From: an uncultured Flavobacteriales bacterium
Lineage (GTDB): Bacteria; Bacteroidota; Bacteroidia; Flavobacteriales_G; Salibacteraceae
NCBI GenBank assembly: GCA_913062955.1
Contig: CAJXZP010000012.1
Coordinates: 1 to 64,000, forward strand
Direction of reading: 5' to 3'
Length of the DNA: 64,000 nucleotides
Shown here piece by piece: positions 47,211 to 55,039 of this stretch. Positions within the stretch are counted from its first letter, which is position 1; each line of letters opens with the position of its first letter. The notes under the pieces are model-generated. The model was not told the origin of the DNA. It saw nothing but the letters and a program-made list of their open reading frames with translations, and searched no databases. The position numbers and the translations under genes were made by a program.

Positions 47211-48306
47211 TTTGTAGTTGGTTAACTTGCTTTTGCATTTCAATGAGGTGTAAAGTTAACTCCTCCATCTTTTGTAACAAAATGGCATTCATTTCGGCTA
47301 GTTCAATACCGTCTTTGGTAACCTCCGCAGCAGATGGAACCCCTGGTAAATGACTGTTAGCATCCATGTATTCTTCGGTTTCCGTTAAAGACATCAACTC
47401 ATAAGATTTTTCAAACACATAATCAGGCCAATTGCTATATGCATCTACTTTAACCGTTGTAGCTCTTACACCACCTGCAACGTATAGGTCATAGCCGCTT
47501 GCTGTTACGCTAATATCGGAAGCTGGACCTCCTATTCTTACTGGCATCGTGAAAAACGTTTGCCCATTATTGTTAGGATCCCAAAACTCCAGAATATTTG
47601 CAGAGGTAGGATGGTTTGCCCCTACGGCACGAATGGTAAAAGCTCTTTTATCAGATCCCGATTGAGCTGGGTCAATAAATGCTAGGTCTACAAAAGTTTT
47701 AGAAGGGTCTTTTCTAACGGTAATTCCATTGGCATTGGCTGTAAAACGCACTTGATTTAGCATGTTAGTGGTTCCACTAACCGTACCCGATGGGTTCGTC
47801 ATTACTAGAAATTCTCCAGAATTCGTAGCGAATAACGCGGCCCCTGAACCGTTCCACGCTCCCGAAACACCAAACTCTTTTAAACCTAATGATAAAACAT
47901 AACCAGTAGCACCGTTGGGTGTCATTACTTCACCAAAATGACCAAAATCATTCACCAATAGCTTACCCATCACCTGAACATAATCTTTAGTAAGGGTAAA
48001 TCGCTTTATTGGAGTTCCTCCATTTTTATTGTAATAAAAATGTAATTGTGAGCCAAAGTCCTGTTGCATGTCCCATTGGTAGAGATCAGCGGTTTGAGTA
48101 TTTGTACTAAATCGCAGCTGAGGAACATTTCCCAAACCAGTTCCTGCTATTCCTGCGCTTTCTCTAATTTCTAAATTTCCTGAGGGGGTGGATATACCAA
48201 TTCCCACTTTATTTCCAACCTGATACAGTTGAGAAAACCCTGTAGATGAAACAAAGCCACAGGCAACAAAAAGACATGATGATTTTAAGAATAAGGATAA
48301 TTTCAT
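47200..48306 (-). CDS. Tail-fibre-like secreted protein (full-length copy)
   Basis: 368 residues. Signal peptide at 1-26 (FLKSSCLFVACGFVSSTGFS|Q). The N-terminus continues VGNKVGIGISTPSGNLEIRE, the hallmark start of many Bacteroidota fibre-like surface proteins. The middle is a beta-rich fibre region. The C-terminus (about 275-368) has LYVAGGVRATTVKVDAYSNW, PDYVFEKSYELMSLTETEEY, HLPGVPSAAEVTKDGIELAE and a coiled coil (LLQKMEELTLHLIEMQKQ). It resembles phage tail-fibre ends in Bacteroidota genomes. The last 97 codons are identical at the DNA level to the truncated copy at 49629-49312. A G10 tract lies 95 bases upstream. It overlaps lipoprotein A by 11 bases. Confidence 0.8.
   Translation of the reverse strand: MKLSLFLKSSCLFVACGFVSSTGFSQLYQVGNKVGIGISTPSGNLEIRESAGIAGTGLGNVPQLRFSTNTQTADLYQWDMQQDFGSQLHFYYNKNGGTPIKRFTLTKDYVQVMGKLLVNDFGHFGEVMTPNGATGYVLSLGLKEFGVSGAWNGSGAALFATNSGEFLVMTNPSGTVSGTTNMLNQVRFTANANGITVRKDPSKTFVDLAFIDPAQSGSDKRAFTIRAVGANHPTSANILEFWDPNNNGQTFFTMPVRIGGPASDISVTASGYDLYVAGGVRATTVKVDAYSNWPDYVFEKSYELMSLTETEEYMDANSHLPGVPSAAEVTKDGIELAEMNAILLQKMEELTLHLIEMQKQVNQLQNDQ
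47208..47489 (-). repeat. 282-bp identical direct repeat, copy 1
   Basis: Perfectly identical to 49320-49601 (offset 2112). It spans the last 94 or so codons of the full fibre gene and ends exactly at the ATG of lipoprotein A (47210-47208); beyond that the lipoprotein sequences diverge. At the other end identity stops at the codons for LYVAGG. Confidence 0.9.
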
Positions 48307-48400
48307 GGTTGAAAAGAATTATTGTTTTAAGATTAATTTAGGCCGAAAATTAAAAAACCAGGTATACTTTTTCACTAAGTAATTTTTCCTAAAATGATAA

Positions 48401-48410
48401 GGGGGGGGGG
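48401..48410 (-). repeat. G10 homopolymer tract upstream of the fibre gene
   Basis: Ten consecutive G on the plus strand (C10 on the coding strand) in otherwise AT-rich DNA, between the stop of lipoprotein B (48501) and the ATG of the fibre gene (48306). Length-variable tracts of this type are known as phase-variation switches in other bacteria; that role here is inference. Confidence 0.85.
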
Positions 48411-48500
48411 TAATTACCTAGTTGCTTCATCCCAAAATTTGAAAAAACAGGATTGAAATAACGCTAAGTACGAGTTTATTTTTAATTTATTTAAGATTGG

Positions 48501-49322
48501 TTAATCTAATTTCCGTCCTCTAAAAACATAGGTAGCTTCGGTCGGGTCCATGTATTTAGTGGTAGAATACTCCATCCGAAAGGTTTTATCGTTATACACT
48601 TCAATAGTACCTATGACCTTCCTCGTAAAAACGGCCTTGTGATTGTAACCGATCATAGATACCCATCTGTCCCATATAGAAGATACAGTTTCTGTATAGG
48701 TAAATACGGAGTCACCCCTATTATGAAAATTGATAAATAAATTTTCATAATGGTCATGAAAAGATGCCGGGTTTCCCATTTCATCAACACTTATAATTTC
48801 TACCACAAAACTATCTTGTTGCCCCTCAATGAGTCCTTTAAATTTACCATAGGTTTGAAAGTCATTAATACTGCTAACTAAAGTAAATGACTGCACAACA
48901 GAATCGTACCCAACATCGTTCGGGTAGCAACAGGTATTTGCCTTGTACTCTATAACGTGAGTCACCTCTATTACCTGAGGACGAATAATACTAGGATCGT
49001 CAAACCGTCTTCCTGGAGTTACTCTTCCAGTAAATGTCTCCGTACCCAAGTACCAGCGGTGTTCAATATCTGGGTCTTCTAATTCAGATTCAAACCAAAT
49101 ATTATACCCTGCCATTACCGAATCTGCAAACACATAATCAGTTCCATTTCTATAAAAACCTTCCTTCATTAAAAACTTAGCCGAAGGTTTTTCAACGTTG
49201 TAACATGGATCGTAATTTTCGCAATCCTCATTTTGCGGATCATGACACTTTTTACAGCCACCTAAAAAAAGAAACGCAGATAAAAAGGTGAAGATGACAA
49301 TTTTAAAAATATTATTTCCCAT
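48501..49322 (-). CDS. Lipoprotein B, paired with the truncated fibre copy
   Basis: 273 residues from the ATG at 49322. Lipoprotein signal ending LFLGGC (IVIFTFLSAFLFLGGC), then KKCHDPQNEDC. The mature part shares the layout of lipoprotein A: NYDPCYNVEKPSAKFLMKEG, HRWYLGTETFTG, EVTHVIEYKANTCCY, DVGYDSVVQSFTL, and a C-terminal beta region ending FRGRKL. The start overlaps the stop of the truncated fibre copy (LQNGK stop at 49312), the same coupling as in the A module. The sequence upstream of the ATG is identical to the A module, while the coding part is clearly diverged, so the two are paralogous cassettes. Confidence 0.75.
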   Translation of the reverse strand: MGNNIFKIVIFTFLSAFLFLGGCKKCHDPQNEDCENYDPCYNVEKPSAKFLMKEGFYRNGTDYVFADSVMAGYNIWFESELEDPDIEHRWYLGTETFTGRVTPGRRFDDPSIIRPQVIEVTHVIEYKANTCCYPNDVGYDSVVQSFTLVSSINDFQTYGKFKGLIEGQQDSFVVEIISVDEMGNPASFHDHYENLFINFHNRGDSVFTYTETVSSIWDRWVSMIGYNHKAVFTRKVIGTIEVYNDKTFRMEYSTTKYMDPTEATYVFRGRKLD

Positions 49323-49629
49323 TTTGTAGTTGGTTAACTTGCTTTTGCATTTCAATGAGGTGTAAAGTTAACTCCTCCATCTTTTGTAACAAAATGGCAT
49401 TCATTTCGGCTAGTTCAATACCGTCTTTGGTAACCTCCGCAGCAGATGGAACCCCTGGTAAATGACTGTTAGCATCCATGTATTCTTCGGTTTCCGTTAA
49501 AGACATCAACTCATAAGATTTTTCAAACACATAATCAGGCCAATTGCTATATGCATCTACTTTAACCGTTGTAGCTCTTACACCACCTGCAACGTATAGG
49601 TATTGTTTAAACCGGAGATCAAACAACAT
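49312..49629 (-). CDS. 5'-truncated copy of the fibre gene
   Basis: Only the C-terminal part of the fibre protein remains (LYVAGGVRATTVKVDAYSNW through the coiled coil ending LQNGK), with a short unrelated lead-in (LFDLRFKQY). Read from the ATG at 49629 it has about 105 residues; the frame stays open to a TTG at 49665, but that start lies inside the terminator of the upstream gene. There is no signal peptide. It is probably a remnant of duplication that may still provide coupling to lipoprotein B, or a non-functional gene end. Its 282-bp identity with the full copy argues for a recent duplication or gene conversion. Confidence 0.6.
   Translation of the reverse strand: MLFDLRFKQYLYVAGGVRATTVKVDAYSNWPDYVFEKSYELMSLTETEEYMDANSHLPGVPSAAEVTKDGIELAEMNAILLQKMEELTLHLIEMQKQVNQLQNGK
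49320..49601 (-). repeat. 282-bp identical direct repeat, copy 2
   Basis: Partner of 47208-47489. Ends at the ATG of lipoprotein B. The 1.83 kb between the repeats hold lipoprotein B, the G10 tract and most of the full fibre gene, which recombination between the repeats would delete. Confidence 0.9.
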
Positions 49630-49640
49630 AGAAGAAATAT

Positions 49641-49673
49641 CAAAAGCCTCTTGGTAAAACACCAAGAGGCTTT
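49641..49673 (-). terminator. Terminator of the lamin-tail T9SS gene
   Basis: Perfect 13-bp stem (49643-49655 with 49661-49673) and five-base loop; a short T run follows on the minus strand. It lies 21 bases past the stop at 49694 and separates that gene from the truncated fibre module. Confidence 0.85.
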
Positions 49674-49693
49674 CTAAAATATTCTAATCGAAT

Positions 49694-52480
49694 TTATTTC
49701 AGTACAATTTGACTGACTTCAACCACTCCAGTTGAAAGAGTTGTTCTCACAAAATAGAACCCAGAAGATAAATTTGAAGTCGTTAATTTCATCACATTGG
49801 CGTTAGCCGATTTTGAAACTAATTGCTTTCCATTAGCATTCATCACCTCCACACGCTGCAATTGATTGCCTTCAGATAAGTAACTTATTACAATTTCATC
49901 ATTGGCATAAAATACTTTTAATAAATCTGGATTCACCTCATCCATACTCGTTACCGAACCGGTAGAATCGGTAGATCCACTACCCGTATTAGCAGAGGAA
50001 TCATTTCCTTTTTGATGTACAATATGTAAGTAAAAACGATTAGCCCATTCTTTAGGAGCACTCGAAAAAGAATACCCACCTTGCTTCAAATTATGAAAAG
50101 AACGCATGTACCTATCCTCTAACAAAACATCCTTATCTGCAAATGAACCCACCAATGAATCCAAGTTTATAGTATACGTGGATGTTTGATACGTTTGAAA
50201 ATATAAGGGCACTATCCGATTATCGTTTGTTAATTCACTATATCCATTAAATACCAGTTTTTGATCATCTACCTTGGAACAAAAGTTAAAATCACTATTT
50301 GGCAACTTTAAAGCATCAAAATTCTTATCGTATCCATCTTCCGAATCCCTATCAAAGTAAATACGTGTCGGATCATTTTCTCCATGGGCATCCACCACAT
50401 CCAGATAAACCCCAAAATACGAGAGAACACTTCTAAAGTCATTATTTGTGTGATGACGCATACTATTGGTAAACGTAACCGTAGATGCCTGGCCGTCCGT
50501 ACTTGTATTTCCATTTACATAAAACCCTTGACCCGAAGCCAAATAATTGGTGGTATGGCTTTTATTATAAGTATCGTAAGATGTAGCGGTGTTTAAACCG
50601 TTTCCTGGATTGTACAAATACACAGCATTATCAATTTTTCCGGTACCCGAATTTGCGGTTAAAAACCCCTCTACCGAAATAGAGGAAGGATAAGGATTAC
50701 TGATCAAATTCCAATCGTTTGAACCATCACTAGGTGTCGTTGAGCTTCCAAAAATATCCACCGTAATATCTCCGTTATTTAAAACACCTCCGGAAGCAAT
50801 CGTGAAGTTGTGGGTATTGGAAGAGTGACCCGGAATGAAGTACCCTCGACCCACATCAAAATTTCCATCCGGAGTTCCTTCCGAACTAACCGTGGTAATA
50901 GTCATTCCAGATGTAACGGTGTAAAAGGTGCCATTACAATTCAAGGACCCTCCAATAGTTTCATCGTACTTCCAGGATTGGGTAGAAGCCTCAAACACAT
51001 ACATGTCACAATTGAAATGATTGGTAAACACAGACTGTAGATCTAATGCGGTTGCAAAAGGAGTTCCCCAAGCATTATAATCTACAGATGAATTGTAACC
51101 GGTTTTTTCTATTGTAATGGAACCTGAACACGTAAAACTTCCGGTCCCTGTTACGGACAAAGAACCATCATGTTTCACAAAAATTTCATCCGAAACCACA
51201 ATATCTTCATTCAATACATCCGTACCTGCATCCGCCATTATAGTCAGTGATTTTAATACAGAGCCATCGTTAAATGGCGCTTGACCATCCACCACAATTG
51301 CCACTCCCGATCCTGTTAAACTAGATGGTTCGGTATCTGCAAATCCCGTTGCTCCGGCCCAACCCCCATTAGAATAGACCAAATCCACATTAATAATATC
51401 TTCCGTATCACCCAAATATCCAGGGGTAGCATTAGATTGATCATCTATATTATTGGTCCAGTTACCTGCGGGCATTTGGTACACTCGTTTCGCATTACTG
51501 GTGGCATTGGATGAACTCCCGTCAATTAAAGTGCCATCATCGGTATCTGCGGTTCCACCAATGCGAATGGTAAACGTATTGTTATTTCCAAAAGCATTTA
51601 TACCTGTTCGAATGTAAATAACATCGGATGCTAATGCTATGGTATTCCCAGTAATAGTGGACCAAGTAGACTCAAAATTAGATGAACTCGCATCTCTATT
51701 TAAAATTAAAAAACCATTCGCAGAAATATAAGATCCTCCCAGGATATCGGTTCCAAAATCAATCACTTCATTATTGGACCCACTTGAAACAATTTTAGCA
51801 TTGGATAAATCAATGTTAGAAGAAGTTGCATTATGAATCTCTAGATACCCATAACTTGAATTGCTATGCCTCGCATATTCTGTTATGTATAAATCACCCG
51901 TGCTAGGTGTATTATAACCCGTAGAGGCCGTCACAGAAACATTATCAAACCGATGTTTTTCAACATCCGCATTATTATCTACACGAATAACGATTTGAAT
52001 ACTGGTACCGGATAACGCATTTTCAGAAGCGGTAAGCGAAGTGAAGGTTCCTGGATTTTCACCGTTGGTTGTAAACGGAAGCTCTGTACCATTTTCGTTT
52101 AAAATATAATATACGTTCATATAATCACTAGACTCCATGGTTCCTGTATGAGAAAGGTCCACACTTAAATCGACTAATCCTAAACCATCAATATCACATA
52201 ACTTGGATTTCCAAACCACCTCTCCATCGGTATCTCTTGCTTCAAATAACTCATTGGATGAGACGGTTATGACCTTAAAATAATCTGTTGTGGCGGTGAG
52301 TGAAGCAGATGAAATATCCATGGTCCAATCCATTCCTACCGTATCATAAGTGGGTGTAGGTCCACTAGCACCTTTATCTGTATCCCCTGTAAAGGTTTCT
52401 GAATAGGGCAATTGCGCAAAAGAGAATACGGGGATTAGGGTCAGTAAAACTAAGGAGAGAAGGCGTGTTAATTTTTTCAT
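49694..52480 (-). CDS. T9SS cargo protein with lamin-tail domain and shared GNPYPS-type module
   Basis: 928 residues. Signal peptide at 1-22 (LLSLVLLTLIPVFSFA|Q). A jelly-roll-like region (about 25-190) precedes a lamin-tail domain near 196-340 (GDLYITEYARHSNSS, YLEIHNATSSNIDLS). From about 461 to 673 it has a module shared with the genes at 58165 and 61290: YNAWGTP, FNCDMYVFE, DVGRGYFIPG, LNNGDI, WNLISNPYPSSI, SGQGFYV and FTNSMR. The last 80 residues are a type A sorting domain (LLKVFYANDEIVISY, VEVMNANGKQLVS, SGFYFVRT). Probably surface exposed. The function is unknown. Confidence 0.85.
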   Translation of the reverse strand: MKKLTRLLSLVLLTLIPVFSFAQLPYSETFTGDTDKGASGPTPTYDTVGMDWTMDISSASLTATTDYFKVITVSSNELFEARDTDGEVVWKSKLCDIDGLGLVDLSVDLSHTGTMESSDYMNVYYILNENGTELPFTTNGENPGTFTSLTASENALSGTSIQIVIRVDNNADVEKHRFDNVSVTASTGYNTPSTGDLYITEYARHSNSSYGYLEIHNATSSNIDLSNAKIVSSGSNNEVIDFGTDILGGSYISANGFLILNRDASSSNFESTWSTITGNTIALASDVIYIRTGINAFGNNNTFTIRIGGTADTDDGTLIDGSSSNATSNAKRVYQMPAGNWTNNIDDQSNATPGYLGDTEDIINVDLVYSNGGWAGATGFADTEPSSLTGSGVAIVVDGQAPFNDGSVLKSLTIMADAGTDVLNEDIVVSDEIFVKHDGSLSVTGTGSFTCSGSITIEKTGYNSSVDYNAWGTPFATALDLQSVFTNHFNCDMYVFEASTQSWKYDETIGGSLNCNGTFYTVTSGMTITTVSSEGTPDGNFDVGRGYFIPGHSSNTHNFTIASGGVLNNGDITVDIFGSSTTPSDGSNDWNLISNPYPSSISVEGFLTANSGTGKIDNAVYLYNPGNGLNTATSYDTYNKSHTTNYLASGQGFYVNGNTSTDGQASTVTFTNSMRHHTNNDFRSVLSYFGVYLDVVDAHGENDPTRIYFDRDSEDGYDKNFDALKLPNSDFNFCSKVDDQKLVFNGYSELTNDNRIVPLYFQTYQTSTYTINLDSLVGSFADKDVLLEDRYMRSFHNLKQGGYSFSSAPKEWANRFYLHIVHQKGNDSSANTGSGSTDSTGSVTSMDEVNPDLLKVFYANDEIVISYLSEGNQLQRVEVMNANGKQLVSKSANANVMKLTTSNLSSGFYFVRTTLSTGVVEVSQIVLK

Positions 52481-52511
52481 TTTAATGAAATTAAATTAGT
52501 AAGTGGTCTTG

Positions 52512-52519
52512 CAAACATA
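52512..52519 (-). promoter_or_regulatory. Candidate -7 box for the T9SS gene at 52480
   Basis: On the minus strand TATGTTTG (then C) matches TAnnTTTG, 31 bases before the ATG. No -33 TTTG seen at the usual spacing. Confidence 0.4.
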
Positions 52520-52646
52520 AATAAATGACGTCATAATAAAAGAGATAGACGCTATATTTAAAGATTTAATAAAGTGGTACACCATCCTAATAGAACCACT
52601 ATCTTCGTTGACTTTTAAGATTAAATCTAGGTCAAATATTACCATC

Positions 52647-53618
52647 GTGAACGAAACAGAAGTCAATATTCATTTACTAAAAGTCATTTTTAAAAACAAA
52701 AAAGGCATTTTCATAATTGCCTTTGTATTTCTTCTCATTTCCATAGGATTAACTTCCTTGATGGATAAAAAATATACGGCTTCTGGAATTGTATTTCCGA
52801 CAAAATCCAATCTTATGAAAAATGTGGTTCAAGACCCCGGTTTTGGATTTCAAATACATACCGATCGGTTAACCCAAATATTCGAATCGCAAACGATGCG
52901 AAGGGAAATGGTTAATCGCTTTAACCTAATTGAATATTACGAATTAGACACCTTAAAACCGAATTGGCTACATCATTTAAAGAAGAAATATGACAAGGAT
53001 ATTAGCATTAATAGAACAAAATATCTTTCTATTGAAATCCAGGCAGAACTCAAGGATCCCGTTTTAGCGGCCAATATTGTAAATAATATGATTTCGTATG
53101 TGGACACGATTCGTAGGGAAATATTTTTAGAAAACACTCAAATATGGGTACGGGATTTAAAACCAAAAATTGCCCCACAAAAACGAATTGTAGACAGCCT
53201 ATTACACGCCATTCAAAGCTGCACTAAACAACAAGAGGTGCCCAGTTTAGCTAAAAACTCCATTACATTGATTAACGCTAGAAGAGAAAATGGAAGTAAT
53301 TTAAAAGGGGATGAACTTATACAAAATGCACTTGAGCACCACTATTCAATCCAACTGGAAACATTGATTTCAGAATACTATTTACACTTAGGAATTTTAA
53401 ACAGATTTCAAACAGATTTGATCAATGGAGAAGAAAAGTTAAGTTTACCATTTCCAAAAATTTTCACGGTTATGAATGCAGAAGCAGATCATCAAAAAAC
53501 ATCTCCTTCTCAAAGCATAAATGGGTTAGTAGCTATTTTGGTAGGACTCGTTTTTGGGGTCACATTTTTTGTAATAAAAGATAACTACTCGCAATTAAAA
53601 GAACGTTTAGAGGTCTAA
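52647..53618 (+). CDS. Wzz/chain-length-determinant-like protein
   Basis: 323 residues from GTG at 52647 (an upstream TTG at 52608 would add 13 residues; neither has a clear ribosome site). N-terminal membrane segment (IFIIAFVFLLISIGLTSLM), a periplasmic domain opening KKYTASGIVFPTKS and containing ILQVTxx-like strands (YLSIEIQAELKDPVLAANIV), a coiled-coil middle, and a C-terminal membrane segment (SINGLVAILVGLVFGVTFFV). This is the layout of Wzz-type polysaccharide co-polymerases, which set the length of surface polysaccharide. The O-antigen-ligase-like gene starts 5 bases later, so the pair forms an operon. No kinase domain is attached. Confidence 0.8.
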   Translation: MNETEVNIHLLKVIFKNKKGIFIIAFVFLLISIGLTSLMDKKYTASGIVFPTKSNLMKNVVQDPGFGFQIHTDRLTQIFESQTMRREMVNRFNLIEYYELDTLKPNWLHHLKKKYDKDISINRTKYLSIEIQAELKDPVLAANIVNNMISYVDTIRREIFLENTQIWVRDLKPKIAPQKRIVDSLLHAIQSCTKQQEVPSLAKNSITLINARRENGSNLKGDELIQNALEHHYSIQLETLISEYYLHLGILNRFQTDLINGEEKLSLPFPKIFTVMNAEADHQKTSPSQSINGLVAILVGLVFGVTFFVIKDNYSQLKERLEV

Positions 53619-53623
53619 TAACA

Positions 53624-55039
53624 ATGGATTTTATTCGTAATAATGGTCTATTAATAACTACCGCTCTACTTATTACTTTGGCGGTATTGCTCATTTATTT
53701 TGGGTATACTGAAATGGCCATTGGCCTCTTGGGTATTTCAACTCTTTTTGTGGCCTCCCGTAAACTTTCCAATCTTGTATTTCTCCTTATCATTACTACC
53801 CCATTAAGTATCTACTTTTTGATGCCTGGAGGATCTCGAATAACGCTTCCAAATGAGGGCCTCCTCCTTTTTATTTCGGGCCTCTTTATTCTCAAAACAT
53901 TATCGGGACTCCATTTAAACCTAAGGTATTGGAAACACCCAATTTCAATTATTATATTAATCGACTTGTTTTGGAGTTTTATTACCTGTTTATCTTCGGA
54001 AGTTTTGGAGGTTTCTATTAAACGGTTCATCATTAAACTGCTTTATGTATTGGTATTCTTTTATTTGATACCTCCCGTATTGAAAGGGATAAAAAACCAA
54101 AAAGGACTGTTTTACTGGTACGGAATAGGGATGATTATCCCCATTATTTACACGACCTATAATCACATACAACTAGGAATTGGGTACAAAACCAGTTTTC
54201 AGATTAGTTTACCTTTTTTTGATGAACACACCATTTATGGAGCTTGTATCGCCTTTGTCTTGCCCTTTTTCTTTTTAAAGATATGGACGAACTCAAAAAA
54301 CAAGCTGGTATACCTATTCCTATTTTCCATCCTAATAATGGCCCTTTTCCTCTCGTATTCACGTGCTTCTTGGCTAAGTATAATTGTGGCAGCTGTTCTT
54401 TTTATAGCGCTCCAATTAAAAGTTTCTCAAAAACAATTCATTCTAATTTTCGGAATCATTGCCGGAGGACTTTTTATAAATTTCAACACCGTTTACCAAA
54501 AGCTAGAAACCTCTAATACAAAGTACAATAACGAAATTTCATCCCATCTTGTTTCTGTAACCAATTTACAAAATGATGCCTCTAATTTGGAGCGAATAAA
54601 CCGATGGATTTGCGCATACAAAATGTTTAAGGAAAGACCTTTATTAGGCTTTGGACCAGGGTCCTACCAATTTATATATGACCGATTTCAATCCCCCCAA
54701 TACATGACAAGGATAAGTACACATCATGGGAACAAAGGGAATGCACATTCCGAATACCTCACCGTATTATCCGAATCGGGAATATTAGGACTCCTCCTAT
54801 TTATATCTTTAATAATGTGTAGTTTTTTTACCGCAGTAAAATTGATTTACTCCAACATTTCAAAAAAACAAAAACTCTTAATCACCGCAACCCTACTTGG
54901 TTTGGTTACATTTTATGCCCATGGAATTTTCAATTCTTTTATTGATTCCAGTAAGATATCTATCCTGGTATATGGTTCACTTGGACTCATTGCATCCATG
55001 AGTTTTGAAAACAATACCGAAGACAAAAAACAGAATTAA
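53624..55039 (+). CDS. O-antigen ligase/polymerase-family membrane protein
   Basis: 471 residues with about ten or more hydrophobic segments. The large loop and flanking part carry the O-antigen ligase (Wzy_C) signature: LFLSYSRASWLSIIVAA, then a loop with ERINRWICAYKMFKERPLLG, FGPGSYQF, and GNAHSEYLTVLSESGILGLL with the conserved His. Proteins of this family join or polymerise surface glycans at the outer face of the inner membrane. Ligase and polymerase cannot be told apart from sequence. It is coupled to the Wzz-like gene (5-base gap). Its TAA overlaps the polA stop in the tetramer at 55036-55039. Confidence 0.85.
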   Translation: MDFIRNNGLLITTALLITLAVLLIYFGYTEMAIGLLGISTLFVASRKLSNLVFLLIITTPLSIYFLMPGGSRITLPNEGLLLFISGLFILKTLSGLHLNLRYWKHPISIIILIDLFWSFITCLSSEVLEVSIKRFIIKLLYVLVFFYLIPPVLKGIKNQKGLFYWYGIGMIIPIIYTTYNHIQLGIGYKTSFQISLPFFDEHTIYGACIAFVLPFFFLKIWTNSKNKLVYLFLFSILIMALFLSYSRASWLSIIVAAVLFIALQLKVSQKQFILIFGIIAGGLFINFNTVYQKLETSNTKYNNEISSHLVSVTNLQNDASNLERINRWICAYKMFKERPLLGFGPGSYQFIYDRFQSPQYMTRISTHHGNKGNAHSEYLTVLSESGILGLLLFISLIMCSFFTAVKLIYSNISKKQKLLITATLLGLVTFYAHGIFNSFIDSSKISILVYGSLGLIASMSFENNTEDKKQN

